Assembly (NCBI GenBank): GCA_035513055.1
Contig: DATKCT010000162.1
Location: 43,284-107,283, forward strand
Source of the DNA: DATKCT01 sp035513055
GTDB lineage: Bacteria; Verrucomicrobiota; Verrucomicrobiia; Verrucomicrobiales; DEV007
Length of the DNA stretch: 64,000 nucleotides
Direction: 5' to 3'
Position numbers and translations under genes: made by a program. Positions within the stretch are counted from its first letter, which is position 1. Each line of letters begins with the position of its first letter. The notes beneath the pieces were generated by a model that had not been told where the DNA came from, ran no database searches, and was given only the letters and a program-made list of their open reading frames with translations. Below, in pieces: positions 48,265 through 56,968 of the stretch.

Positions 48265-48335
48265 TCTTCCGCTTCCTTCTCTCCCCACTCCCCGCCCGGC
48301 GCTGCCGCTCTTTCCTGTTTTCACGCGCCCTGTCC

Positions 48336-50993
48336 CTACGCACGCTGCCGGTATAGGATCTCCATTACCTCGGCCGCGGAGACGGCCCGTTCCAGCGCGC
48401 TACGGCTCGCCTCAGTGTCCGCCACCCGGGCCAACTGCGCCAACAAGGTCAGTTGCGTCTCTGGCTGCTCGGCAGGAGTGATCAGCAGGAACAAGAGCCG
48501 CACGAGTTCGGTGCTTGCGGTCGAAAAGACAACGCCCTCGGCGGAGCGGCCGACGACAATAAGGGGAGCCGCTAGACCTGGGCATCGCGCATGGGGAATC
48601 GCGACTCCGTTCCCGAGATCCGTAGAGATCTCCTCCTCACGCGCCAGAGCGAGGCTGATGATCTCATCGAAGCCGCTTGCGGGCGGCAACCGGCCGCCGG
48701 GAATGGCCAAGACCAATTCGCGAATGGCCTGTTCCCGCGTCCTGGCGCCGAGAACGAGCACTACGGCGCCGTGCGCCACCGCGTCCGCCAGCGACACCCT
48801 CCTGCCTTGGCGCGGGTATTCGTCCCCCAGTTGGCCCACGACCTGTTCCAAAATGTCTTCCAAGGTGACCAGTCCGAGGGCCCCTTCCTCGGTTTCGACC
48901 GCAAAGAGGGTGGCGCCTTCGCTCTGCATGCGGGTCAATGTGGAGTCGACACTCTCGTCGGGACGGATGGATTTCAGCGGACGGATCAGCCTGGACCAGT
49001 CATCACCCGGCGCCTGCGCGATGAGATCCTTTGTTAGCAAATAACCCGTCGCCCGCCCTGTGCGTGGCTCGACGACAGGCCATCGTGAGAATCGTTCTTG
49101 AGCGACCTGTGCGAGCACTGCTCTTCTCTCCGCGGCGGCCGGCAACCACTTGACTCGCGCCCACGGCACCATGACGCTTCCAATCCGCTGGGAACGGATG
49201 TTGGACATGTTCTCCATAACAAGCTGAAGCCGGAGGTCCTTGATCTTTCGATCCGCGGCTTCGCGATGCAGGCCGGTGTCGGCCAGAACCAGGCGAGCCA
49301 GGGCCACGGCCGCTTCGGCCTCTTCGAATACCGCCACACTGGCGCCGCTCCGTTCAAGCTCCCCCCGCTCCCGAAGATACCGGGCCCGCGCCAGGATGCG
49401 CATGCCGGCGTTGAGACTACGGGCCGCAGTCACGACGGCGGCGCCTTGCGACGAATGTGGTATAGTCAGGACCAGGTGAGAGGCGCGCCGCGCCCCAGCT
49501 TGCTCCAGAATACTCTCGTGGGAAGCATCCCCAAAGATCGCACTGTGACCCTGGGCGTTGAGCGCTGACACGGTCTCCATATTCAGGTCGATGACGACCG
49601 TCGCAAGACCGGCCTCGAGCAACACCCGGTGCACGGAGCGTCCCACCGGACCATAACCAACCACGATCGCGAGCCGTTCATCCTTCCCGGCGGCGCCCGC
49701 CACGACAGCCGACGCGGCCTCGTTGAGGCCGGCGGCCCGCCGCTCCGCCCGGTGGTTCAGTGCCTTCCACAAGCGGGGACGCTTGCGCAGCCAAGACTCG
49801 ATCTTCGGCAGCGCGCGGAAGAAGAGCGGGTTGAGCGTGATGGAAATGATCGCCGCCGCCACCAGCACATTGTGGCCCGCGTCAGTCATCACCCCATGGC
49901 GGCGCGCCAACTCCGAGAGAATGAATGAGAATTCACCAATCTGCGCCAAGCCGACCGCGACGGTGAGCGCGGTCCGGGACGAGTGACCCAACACCGCCAC
50001 GATGACGAGGGCGGCGGCGGGTTTGGCCACCAGGATGATGCCCAATGCCGCGGCGACCATCATCGGCTGCTGGATCAGGAAGGCCGGGTCGAAGAGCATT
50101 CCGACCGAAACAAAGAACAAAACCGCGAAGGCGTCCCGCATCGGCAGCGCATCCGCCGCCGCCTGATGACTGACAGGCGACTGCGCCACGACCATGCCGG
50201 CCAAAAAGGCGCCCAGAGCCATCGATGCGCCAAAAAAGAAGTAGGAGCCGGCGGCGATAGCGATCGAAAACACGAGCACGGTGAGGGTGAACAGCTCCCG
50301 CGAACGCAGTTTCGCCACCCGCACCAGCACCCACGGCACGATCCGAGAACCCGCCAGCATCACGATGGCCACCAGCGCCGCGAGCTTCAGGAGCGCAACG
50401 CCAAGGGCCGCCCAGAATGTGAAACCGGCCCCGGCCGCCGCCCGCAATTCGCCCCCGATTCCCGCGCCTTCCATGCCGCCGCCAAGAACCGGAATAAGCA
50501 CTAGCAGCACCACCGTGAAGATGTCTTCGACGATGAGCCATCCCACAGCGACATGACCTTGAGGCGAGTTGAGCGCGTTCGCATCCATCAGCACCCGCAT
50601 CAACACGACCGTGCTCGCGACGGCCAGGGCCATCCCCAGCACAGCCCCCGATTTGAGGGGCATGCCAAAAGCCGAGAAGATCACCATCGCCAGGACCGTG
50701 GCCACCAAGCTTTGCCCGATCGCTCCAGGGATCGCCACTCCCTTCACCGCGACGAGATCCTTCAGATGGAACTGGAGCCCAACCCCAAACATCAGCAGGA
50801 TGACGCCGACCTCGGCAAGCTGTTGGGCCAGGTGAACGTCGCCGACGAAGCCCGGCGTGTGCGGCCCAATCAGCACTCCAGCCAAAAGATATCCGACGAT
50901 CGGCGACAGCCGCAGCCATTGCGTAAGGAGTCCCAGCAGCCACGCGGAGGTGAATGCCGCCGCAATAGTGGCGATGAGCGAAAGATCGTGCAC
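48336..50993 (-). CDS. KefB-type cation:proton antiporter fused to TrkA-N, CBS-like and PTS-EIIA-like domains
   Basis: 885 aa. Residues 1-390 are a CPA2 exchanger with about 12 membrane segments (ILLMFGVGLQFHLKDLV, GHVAVGWLIVEDIFTVVLL). A TrkA-N domain follows (AIVVGYGPVGRSVHRVLLEAG, NAD-binding GxGxxG, about 427-545). Next comes a CBS-like pair (about 605-710, SRWPVVEPRTGRATGYLLTKD and GLVTLEDILEQVVGQLGDEY). The end is a PTS EIIA type 2 domain (about 735-880) with GVAIPHARCPGL, the usual phospho-His site. The combination suggests K+ or Na+ efflux gated by NAD(H), adenine nucleotides and a phosphorelay; regulation is inferred. Divergent from the lactonase gene. Confidence 0.88.
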   Translation of the reverse strand: MHDLSLIATIAAAFTSAWLLGLLTQWLRLSPIVGYLLAGVLIGPHTPGFVGDVHLAQQLAEVGVILLMFGVGLQFHLKDLVAVKGVAIPGAIGQSLVATVLAMVIFSAFGMPLKSGAVLGMALAVASTVVLMRVLMDANALNSPQGHVAVGWLIVEDIFTVVLLVLIPVLGGGMEGAGIGGELRAAAGAGFTFWAALGVALLKLAALVAIVMLAGSRIVPWVLVRVAKLRSRELFTLTVLVFSIAIAAGSYFFFGASMALGAFLAGMVVAQSPVSHQAAADALPMRDAFAVLFFVSVGMLFDPAFLIQQPMMVAAALGIILVAKPAAALVIVAVLGHSSRTALTVAVGLAQIGEFSFILSELARRHGVMTDAGHNVLVAAAIISITLNPLFFRALPKIESWLRKRPRLWKALNHRAERRAAGLNEAASAVVAGAAGKDERLAIVVGYGPVGRSVHRVLLEAGLATVVIDLNMETVSALNAQGHSAIFGDASHESILEQAGARRASHLVLTIPHSSQGAAVVTAARSLNAGMRILARARYLRERGELERSGASVAVFEEAEAAVALARLVLADTGLHREAADRKIKDLRLQLVMENMSNIRSQRIGSVMVPWARVKWLPAAAERRAVLAQVAQERFSRWPVVEPRTGRATGYLLTKDLIAQAPGDDWSRLIRPLKSIRPDESVDSTLTRMQSEGATLFAVETEEGALGLVTLEDILEQVVGQLGDEYPRQGRRVSLADAVAHGAVVLVLGARTREQAIRELVLAIPGGRLPPASGFDEIISLALAREEEISTDLGNGVAIPHARCPGLAAPLIVVGRSAEGVVFSTASTELVRLLFLLITPAEQPETQLTLLAQLARVADTEASRSALERAVSAAEVMEILYRQRA

Positions 50994-51227
50994 CCGTCGA
51001 CCATATAGCCCTCACGAGAAATCGCTTCCAGCAAGACGGCCGTGCGATACCATGCTTCCCCTCATTCTGGTCAAACTTGCGAAATGGCAGGCGGGGAGCC
51101 CGTGCCCCCGGTTCCACCGCGCCGGGAGTGTGCTCTCGTCCGTGAGATTCCTCGACCGTCAGATTTTCCGTTCCGGCGGAAAAAGTCTCCGCTCAGGCTA
51201 CGAATGCCGTGTTAAAATAGGCGCGCA

Positions 51228-52358
51228 ATGAAAGCCCCCGTCCTATTCCGCTTTGTCGCGCTGTTGCCCTCCCTGGCCGTTTTATCCGCAACCCTGCGGG
51301 CGGAGACGCACCAGGTCTTTTTCGGAACCGGGGGACCGGGCGCCAAGGGGATCTACCGCGCGACGTTCGAAACCGGGACCGGCAAACTCACGGCCGCCGA
51401 ACTGGCTGCCGAGATCGGGTCGCCGGGTTTCCTCGCACTGCATCCGGACGGAGACGCCCTCTACGCGGTCGCCAGTTTCCCGGGCGGGCCGGGCGCAGCC
51501 GGCTATCGTATCGGCTCCAACGGCTCGCTGGAACCAATCAACACGTCGCCTACCGGCGACGGTGGCGCGGCGCACATCGCGGTGCATTCAACCGGCAGAT
51601 TCCTGCTTACCGCGCAATACGGCGGCGGTTCCGTGGCCTTGTTTCCATTGGATGAGGAAGGCCGGCTGGGCACGGCCACATTGAGCAGGCACGAGGGCGG
51701 TTCAGGTGTGGTGGCCGGCCGCCAGGAGGCCCCTCATCCGCATTGGTGCGGTTTTTCGCCGGACGGGCGGTTTGCCCTCGTGCCGGATCTGGGCATGGAC
51801 GGCATCGTGATCTACCAGGTCGACGCAGAGGAGCGGGCGATCAAGCGCCACGGCTTCGCCGCCTCTCCGCCCGGAGGCGGTCCGCGCCACTTGGTTTTCT
51901 CGCCCGACGGCCGGTTTATCTACCTGCTCAATGAACTCGCGCTTTCGGTGACCAGTTACGCCTGGGATGCGGCCTCAGGAACGGCCCAGCAACGAACCAC
52001 CGTCCCGGCCCTCAGCGAGACGGTCAAGGCCAAGGAGGCGTTCAACTCCGCCGCGGAGATCCTGGCGCACCCGGGTGGACGCTTTGTGTATTCCTCGAAT
52101 CGCGGGCATGACTCGGTAACGGTCTATCGAGCCGATCCAGAGACCGCGACGCTGGAAGTGATCCAAGTGCAGCCCGTTCGCGGAGCGTTCCCGCGCAATA
52201 TCAACCTCGCGCCCGGCGGCGGTTGGCTGCTGGCGGCCGGAGCGGACTCGAACACCGTGGCGGTGCATCACGTGAATGCGGAGACAGGAGAGCTGACCTA
52301 CCAGACCAAAGGCGTCATCAACGTCCCGGCGCCCATCTGCATCCTCTTTGCGCGCTAA
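51228..52358 (+). CDS. Secreted lactonase-family beta-propeller protein (6-phosphogluconolactonase-like)
   Basis: 376 aa with a signal peptide (about 1-25, ending TLRA). The mature part shows lactonase propeller repeats: FLALHPDGDALYAV, HIAVHSTGRFLLTAQYGGGSV, HWCGFSPDGRFALVPDLGMDGIVIYQ, RHLVFSPDGRFIYLLNE and EILAHPGGRFVYSSNRGHDSV. These match the YbhE/Pgl type. Export is odd for a pentose-phosphate enzyme, so the substrate is probably another sugar lactone. A KDPG aldolase gene lies 2.2 kb downstream. An AT-rich TAAAAT box lies just before the start. Confidence 0.85.
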   Translation: MKAPVLFRFVALLPSLAVLSATLRAETHQVFFGTGGPGAKGIYRATFETGTGKLTAAELAAEIGSPGFLALHPDGDALYAVASFPGGPGAAGYRIGSNGSLEPINTSPTGDGGAAHIAVHSTGRFLLTAQYGGGSVALFPLDEEGRLGTATLSRHEGGSGVVAGRQEAPHPHWCGFSPDGRFALVPDLGMDGIVIYQVDAEERAIKRHGFAASPPGGGPRHLVFSPDGRFIYLLNELALSVTSYAWDAASGTAQQRTTVPALSETVKAKEAFNSAAEILAHPGGRFVYSSNRGHDSVTVYRADPETATLEVIQVQPVRGAFPRNINLAPGGGWLLAAGADSNTVAVHHVNAETGELTYQTKGVINVPAPICILFAR

Positions 52359-52409
52359 TGATAACAACCGATTGATCAACGAATCAGGCGCCGGTTAGCT
52401 CGCTATTAA

Positions 52410-52428
52410 GTGTCTGACACATTATGTT
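52410..52428 (+). repeat. Repeat R3, left copy
   Basis: The 19-mer GTGTCTGACACATTATGTT, identical to 52523-52541. Its first 11 bases form a near-perfect palindrome (GTGTC-T-GACAC). Confidence 0.85.
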
Positions 52429-52522
52429 AGGGAGGCGTTGAAGGAAGTCCTCCTGGGTCCAACCGGCCAGGGCCCGTTCTACCCTGGACCCGGCCGCGCC
52501 CGTCCGTCAACTTTTTTATTTT
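52429..52522. repeat. Structured segment between the two R3 copies
   Basis: 94 bp with two overlapping stems: GGGTCCA (52455-52461) with TGGACCC (52485-52491), and CCAGGG (52467-52472) with CCCTGG (52482-52487). A run CTTTTTTATTTT precedes the right copy. Together with R3 it looks like a small non-autonomous element or REP-type cassette. Confidence 0.55.
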
Positions 52523-52541
52523 GTGTCTGACACATTATGTT
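52523..52541 (+). repeat. Repeat R3, right copy
   Basis: Exact second copy of the 19-mer at 52410-52428, in the same orientation, 94 bp away. It lies 49 bp beyond the 3' end of the class IV aminotransferase gene. Confidence 0.85.
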
Positions 52542-52590
52542 CAAGTCGCGGGCAGGAATGCCCGCGCCATCGTGCTCTCAGGACTGGCCC

Positions 52591-53454
52591 TCACGGATCC
52601 AGATCCGATTCCGCCAGCGCCCGAAACGCATGGGCCAAGTGTTGCGTTATCGCCCCTGGAGCCTCTGCCAAAGCCCGCCCGTCCACGGCCTCGATAGCTT
52701 GCACTTCCCTTGTCGTGGAGGCCAAAAAGGCTTCCGAAGCCTCCGCCAACGCCTCCAGTGGAAGGCTCTCCTCCCGCACTCCAATCCCGTCGCGCGCAGA
52801 AAGTTCCAGCAACAATGAGCGCGTCACTCCGGGCAGACAACCATCGCTCAGAGGGGGCGTCATCAACTCGCCCCCACTCACCAGAAACACGTTTGATCCC
52901 GTTCCCTCGCAGAGCCGGCCCGCCGTGTTTCCGAAAATCGCTTCCGAAGCCCCGCGCGCCTTGGCGTAAGCCAGCGCCACCACGTTTTCGCCGTAAGACG
53001 TCGTCTTGTGTCCCGTGAGCGCGCCGTGCTCATTCCGGCGATAAGGGACGACAGCGACCCTGGCCTTCCGCGGAACTGGATTCAACGGAGCCGCCGCGAT
53101 CAACACCGTGCAGCCCGCGTTCCCCTTTTCCGATCCCAAAGGAGCCGGCCCTCCGGTCACCGTGATGCGCAAACGCCCGTTGCCAATCCCGTTCCCTTCC
53201 AGCACTTCGTTCGACGCCGCCCTCAGTTCCTCGAGACCCGGAATCTCCAGTCCCAAAACCGCGCCCGAACGTTCCAGCCGCCGCCAGTGCCGAGTGAAGG
53301 CAAACAGCCGGCCCTCGTAACATACCATCGTCTCGAAGACACCATCGCCAGTCAGCAACCCGTGATCAAATGGAGACACACAGGTTTCCTGCTCCGCCCT
53401 CAATTCCCCGTTCATCCACACCTGGCGGATTCCTGCTGCTACCGTCGAACTCAT
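52591..53454 (-). CDS. Class IV PLP-dependent enzyme (aminotransferase / aminodeoxychorismate lyase-like)
   Basis: 287 aa from the ATG at 53454. The fold-type IV pattern is clear: LLTGDGVFETMVCYEGRLFAFTRHWRRL near the N-terminus, HKTTSYGENVVAL with the PLP lysine (K of HKT, about 150), and EAIFGNTAGRLCEGTGSNVFLV (Glu that binds PLP). The KTTSY motif is common in aminodeoxychorismate lyases (PabC) and D-amino-acid or branched-chain aminotransferases, and I cannot decide between them. The gene is divergent from the EamA transporter gene. Confidence 0.88.
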   Translation of the reverse strand: MSSTVAAGIRQVWMNGELRAEQETCVSPFDHGLLTGDGVFETMVCYEGRLFAFTRHWRRLERSGAVLGLEIPGLEELRAASNEVLEGNGIGNGRLRITVTGGPAPLGSEKGNAGCTVLIAAAPLNPVPRKARVAVVPYRRNEHGALTGHKTTSYGENVVALAYAKARGASEAIFGNTAGRLCEGTGSNVFLVSGGELMTPPLSDGCLPGVTRSLLLELSARDGIGVREESLPLEALAEASEAFLASTTREVQAIEAVDGRALAEAPGAITQHLAHAFRALAESDLDP

Positions 53455-53615
53455 GAGCGCCGAAAATAAGGTCCCGTCCTTCCAGACCGCAGACGCATAC
53501 GCGGTCCGCCGCCTCCTTGCAATCGAATACCCATTCCTGTATCCGGAACCGGACTCCGCAGTTTCCCCTCGCCCGTTCGCTCCGGCCATGCTATTCCCGC
53601 CGGGCCGCCCAGGCC

Positions 53616-54542
53616 GTGATCGCAGCCCTCCTCACCGTCCTGCTTTTCGCCCTGTCCGCCATCTGCGGACGCCGGGTCACCGAAATGATGGACAGCCTTT
53701 GCGCCAACGCCATCCGGCTCGTCCTGGCCGCCGCCGCCCTCGGGCTCCTCGCCGCACTCACCGCGCCCGCGATCACTCCCAGACCCGCCCTGCTCTGGCT
53801 CCTGCTCAGCGGGGTTGTCGGCTTCGGCATTGGCGACGCCGGACTCTTCCTGGCATACCCCCGCATCGGGTCCCGGCTAACCGTGCTCATCTACCTCTGC
53901 CTGGCTCCTCTGTTCGCCGCCGCCGGTGAATGGCTCTGGCTCGGACAAACCCTAACGTTGCCTGAATCGTTTGTCCTCGCTCTCATTCTCTTCGGAGTCG
54001 CCTTCGCCCTCTCGGGACCCATCCACCTCCGGGAACACCGTTCGACCTTTCTCGCCGGCAGCCTCTGGGCCGTCGTCGCCGGGCTCGGCCAAGGCTTCGG
54101 CGGAGTCCTCAGCCGTCAAGCCGAACTCGCCGCCAATGATCTCGGCGCCTCCGTCCCAGCCCTCCAACAGGCCTTCCAGCGCTGTCTCGGCGGACTCGGC
54201 TTCGCCCTGCTTCTCCTCCTCGCCGTCCGGTTTTCCCTGCCCCCTGCCCAGCGCCGAGTCTGGACCGCCGGCCGGCCGCACCCCCTTACCTTCACCCTCT
54301 GGCTCACTGCCGCCGCCCTTTTCGGTCCCGTCTTCGGCGTCACCTGTTTTCAGTGGGCCCTGCTCGAGATCGGCAACAGCGCCATCGTCCAAGCCATGGT
54401 CTCGACCACCCCCATCGCCCTCATCCCCCTGGCTTGGCGCCTGGAAAAAGACCGGCCCACCGGCCGTTCCATCGCCGGTTCCCTGGTCGCCGTCGCCGGC
54501 GTCGTCCTGCTTTGCCTCTTGCAAGGCCAAGCCCTTGCTTGA
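53616..54542 (+). CDS. EamA/DMT-family transporter
   Basis: About 308 aa from a GTG, with ten hydrophobic segments in two halves, the usual EamA (DMT) layout. The second half has FGVTCFQWALLEIGNSAIVQAMVSTTPIALIPLAW, the typical motif near the C-terminal pore. Members export amino acids or other metabolites; the cargo is unknown. The frame is open upstream to a TTG at 53517, but that part is Arg-rich and lies in the divergent promoter region. Confidence 0.85.
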   Translation: MIAALLTVLLFALSAICGRRVTEMMDSLCANAIRLVLAAAALGLLAALTAPAITPRPALLWLLLSGVVGFGIGDAGLFLAYPRIGSRLTVLIYLCLAPLFAAAGEWLWLGQTLTLPESFVLALILFGVAFALSGPIHLREHRSTFLAGSLWAVVAGLGQGFGGVLSRQAELAANDLGASVPALQQAFQRCLGGLGFALLLLLAVRFSLPPAQRRVWTAGRPHPLTFTLWLTAAALFGPVFGVTCFQWALLEIGNSAIVQAMVSTTPIALIPLAWRLEKDRPTGRSIAGSLVAVAGVVLLCLLQGQALA

Positions 54543-54581
54543 AAGGCAGGCCCATACGCGAAACATTCTCCCCAAATTCCG

Positions 54582-55241
54582 ATGACTCCCATGCAACCCG
54601 AGGATTTCGCCCGCTTCCTCCACGAACAGCGCGCCTCAGCCATCCTTCGCACGCGCGAAACCTCCTCCGCGCTTCCCGCGATGGAAGCCGCGATTCGCGG
54701 CGGGTTCCGCATCGTCGAATTCACCCTCTCCATCCCCGGAGCGCTCGACCTTATCCGCGAGTTCTCCACCCGCCCCGGTCTCGTCGCCGGCGCCGGAACG
54801 GTCCTCACCCCGGAAGATGCCGACCGCTGCGTCGAAGCCGGCGCCAGCTTCCTCGTCTCTCCGGTCTGCGATCCGGAAGTCATCGCCCGGGCCCGCGATC
54901 ATCACGTCGCCGTCATTCCTGGTTGCGCCACCCCGACGGAAATGCTCCACGCTTGGCGCGCCGGCGCGCTCCTCCAAAAACTCTTTCCTGAAGCCGGCCC
55001 CGGCCCTTCTTGGGTCCGTCAAACTCTGGGGCCCTTGCCATTCCTGCGCATAGTCCCCACCAGCGGCGTCACCCTGGAGAACGCTCGCGCCTACCTGAAT
55101 GCCGGAGCGCACGCCGTCGGTCTTGTCCAGCCGCTTTTTCCACCGGACGATCTCGCCGGCGGCCGCTTCGACCTCATCGAGCATCGCGCCCGCGCTTTCC
55201 TCGCATCCATCCAAAACGGACCTTGCTCCTTCCTGCCATGA
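54582..55241 (+). CDS. eda: KDPG/KHG aldolase (2-dehydro-3-deoxy-phosphogluconate aldolase)
   Basis: 219 aa class I aldolase that splits KDPG into pyruvate and glyceraldehyde 3-phosphate in the Entner-Doudoroff route. Motifs are RIVEFTLSIPGALDLI (catalytic Glu), VAGAGTVLTPEDA, VSPVCDPEVI, IPGCATPTEM, the Schiff-base lysine in LLQKLFPEAG (about 130) and IVPTSGVTLENA. The ATG at 54582 is used; a second lies at 54591. It overlaps the OsmC gene by 4 bp. It does not prove a full pathway here: edd is not in the window. Confidence 0.9.
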   Translation: MTPMQPEDFARFLHEQRASAILRTRETSSALPAMEAAIRGGFRIVEFTLSIPGALDLIREFSTRPGLVAGAGTVLTPEDADRCVEAGASFLVSPVCDPEVIARARDHHVAVIPGCATPTEMLHAWRAGALLQKLFPEAGPGPSWVRQTLGPLPFLRIVPTSGVTLENARAYLNAGAHAVGLVQPLFPPDDLAGGRFDLIEHRARAFLASIQNGPCSFLP

Positions 55242-55648
55242 TCACGATCACCGCTTTCTATGAGGGCGACCTTCACACCATGGTCACCCACGGCCCCTCC
55301 GGCGCGCGCCTAACCACGGACGCTCCGCGCGACAACGAGGGACTCGGCGAATCCTTCTCCTCGACCGACCTCGTCGCGGCCGCGCTGGCCACCTGCGCGC
55401 TCACCGTTATGGGCATCGTCGCCCGCAGAAAAAACCTCGATATCCGCGGGGCCAGAGCCTCTGTGCAGAAAGAAATGAGCGCGGACAGTCCCCGGCGCAT
55501 CGTCCGGCTCCCCGTCCACATCGAGATTCCGCTGCCCGAAGATCATCCCGAGCGCGCCATGCTTGAAGCCGCCGCCCGCGGTTGCCCGGTCCATTACGGC
55601 CTCCATCCCGACATCGACCGTCCCATGACTTTTCTCTGGAAGGGATGA
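55238..55648 (+). CDS. OsmC-family protein
   Basis: 136 aa from the ATG at 55238, overlapping the eda stop (ATGA). The OsmC pattern is visible: GLGESFSSTDLVAAALATCALTVMGIVARRKNLDIRG with the conserved Cys (about 53), and CPVHYGLHPDI with the second Cys. OsmC/Ohr proteins detoxify organic hydroperoxides with two Cys residues. The exact subgroup is not clear. Coupling to eda suggests co-expression. Confidence 0.88.
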   Translation: MITITAFYEGDLHTMVTHGPSGARLTTDAPRDNEGLGESFSSTDLVAAALATCALTVMGIVARRKNLDIRGARASVQKEMSADSPRRIVRLPVHIEIPLPEDHPERAMLEAAARGCPVHYGLHPDIDRPMTFLWKG

Positions 55649-55649
55649 C

Positions 55650-56855
55650 TCACTCCTTGCTGAGCACTTCCAGGTCCTTGAAATAGACCTCCATCTCCTC
55701 GCCGCCATGGAGCTGCAATCCCAACAGCCCCTCCCGGCGCCCCGGATCATCGAGGAGCGCCGCCGTTTGCCGGTTGTTCACAAACACCCGGATGTCCCCA
55801 CCGCGCGCGCTCACCGTCATGTCCGTCCACTCGCCCGGCTTGTAAATCTTTTCCAACTGCCCGGCTTCCGCCTGCGCTACCCAACCCCTGCCTTCCGTCT
55901 CGTAGAGGCCCCCCGTCTCGAAGTGAGGCGCAATCTCCACCTGAAACCCCGCCGCCGCGACCGGAGAATCCACTTTCTCGGCCCGGAAATAGAAACCGCT
56001 GTTGCCCTTCACCGAGCGAAACTTCAAGCGCACCGTGAAGTCCGAGAAAACACTCTTGGAAAAAAGGATCCCGTGCCGCGCCTCGCTCGCCGGGCTCGAA
56101 CCGGCGATGACCCCATCGCGCGCCTCCCATGCGCCTCCGGGGCTCGCCTCCCAACCCTCCCAATCCTTACCATTCCACAAAGGCTTCCACACTGACCGGC
56201 CGACGTCCTTGATCTGCAAGTTCCGCCATTGAACCTGAGCGCCCTCCTTCTCCTCATCCCCGCCGATTCCGTGCACTTGCAAAGCGATAAACCCGCTCAA
56301 GGTCATCGAGTCCGTCAAATCAGCCGCAAGCACGCCGTTCAACCACGTCCGGATCCGGTCCCCCTCCGCCAAGACCAGCACGCCGTTCCAATCCCCTTGC
56401 CGGAACGCTCTCCGCGCTGCCTCGTTGCCGGACAGATCGTTCAACCAGCCCCGGCGCGCCTCGTCGTAGATCCCCCCGGTCCAGGCCCGTTCGGATGGAT
56501 CAATCTCCACCTGATAGCCGTGCACCCGGCCGCCCTGATACCCCGTCAAACTCTGGCTCCGGATCTGCACCCCGGAGTTCAGGTTCTCCGCCACCTTGAA
56601 TTCATACGCCAACAAAAAGTCCCCATAATCCCGCTCCGTCGCCAAAAAACTGTTGGGCGTGTTCCGCACCGCGGATCCCGTCACGACGCCGTCGCGGATC
56701 TCGTAACGGGCTTCCCCGCCCAACTGCTTCCAGCCCTCCTTGCTGTCGCCCTCCACCAACGGCTGCCATGCCGTCTCCGGGAAAAACTCTTCCTGAGCAA
56801 ATATCCCGCTGGTCGCTCCCAGGACCAGCGCCAGCCCCTTGCAAGCCGCGTTCAT
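55650..56855 (-). CDS. Secreted protein with two DUF1080 (3-keto-disaccharide hydrolase-like) domains
   Basis: 401 aa with a signal peptide (about 1-21, GATSGIFAQ). Two DUF1080 domains follow (about 30-215 and 225-400). Each has a WKPLWNGKDWEGWE- or WQPLVEGDSKEGWK-type start, an SGVQIRSQ/SGFYFRAE strand and GYQVEIDPS/GFQVEIAPH. DUF1080 proteins include 3-keto-glycoside hydrolases and are abundant in Verrucomicrobia and Planctomycetes. The ATG at 56855 (or the adjacent ATG at 56858) follows GGAAAGGGG. Divergent from the S9 peptidase gene, with 113 bp between the starts. Confidence 0.85.
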   Translation of the reverse strand: MNAACKGLALVLGATSGIFAQEEFFPETAWQPLVEGDSKEGWKQLGGEARYEIRDGVVTGSAVRNTPNSFLATERDYGDFLLAYEFKVAENLNSGVQIRSQSLTGYQGGRVHGYQVEIDPSERAWTGGIYDEARRGWLNDLSGNEAARRAFRQGDWNGVLVLAEGDRIRTWLNGVLAADLTDSMTLSGFIALQVHGIGGDEEKEGAQVQWRNLQIKDVGRSVWKPLWNGKDWEGWEASPGGAWEARDGVIAGSSPASEARHGILFSKSVFSDFTVRLKFRSVKGNSGFYFRAEKVDSPVAAAGFQVEIAPHFETGGLYETEGRGWVAQAEAGQLEKIYKPGEWTDMTVSARGGDIRVFVNNRQTAALLDDPGRREGLLGLQLHGGEEMEVYFKDLEVLSKE

Positions 56856-56968
56856 CATCCCCTTTCCTACCGCCGGCCTCCGCCCGCTGGCAAGGTTTTT
56901 CCAGATCGCTATCGCGCTCGCGACCAGTATCGTGTTTGCTGTTTCCTCAACCCGCTCCTGCATCCGCG

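Noticed and set aside
45730..48324. 864-codon open frame on the minus strand
   Set aside because: It is antisense to dnaG, rpoD and the small membrane protein gene; the Gly/Asp/Phe-rich product has no motif.
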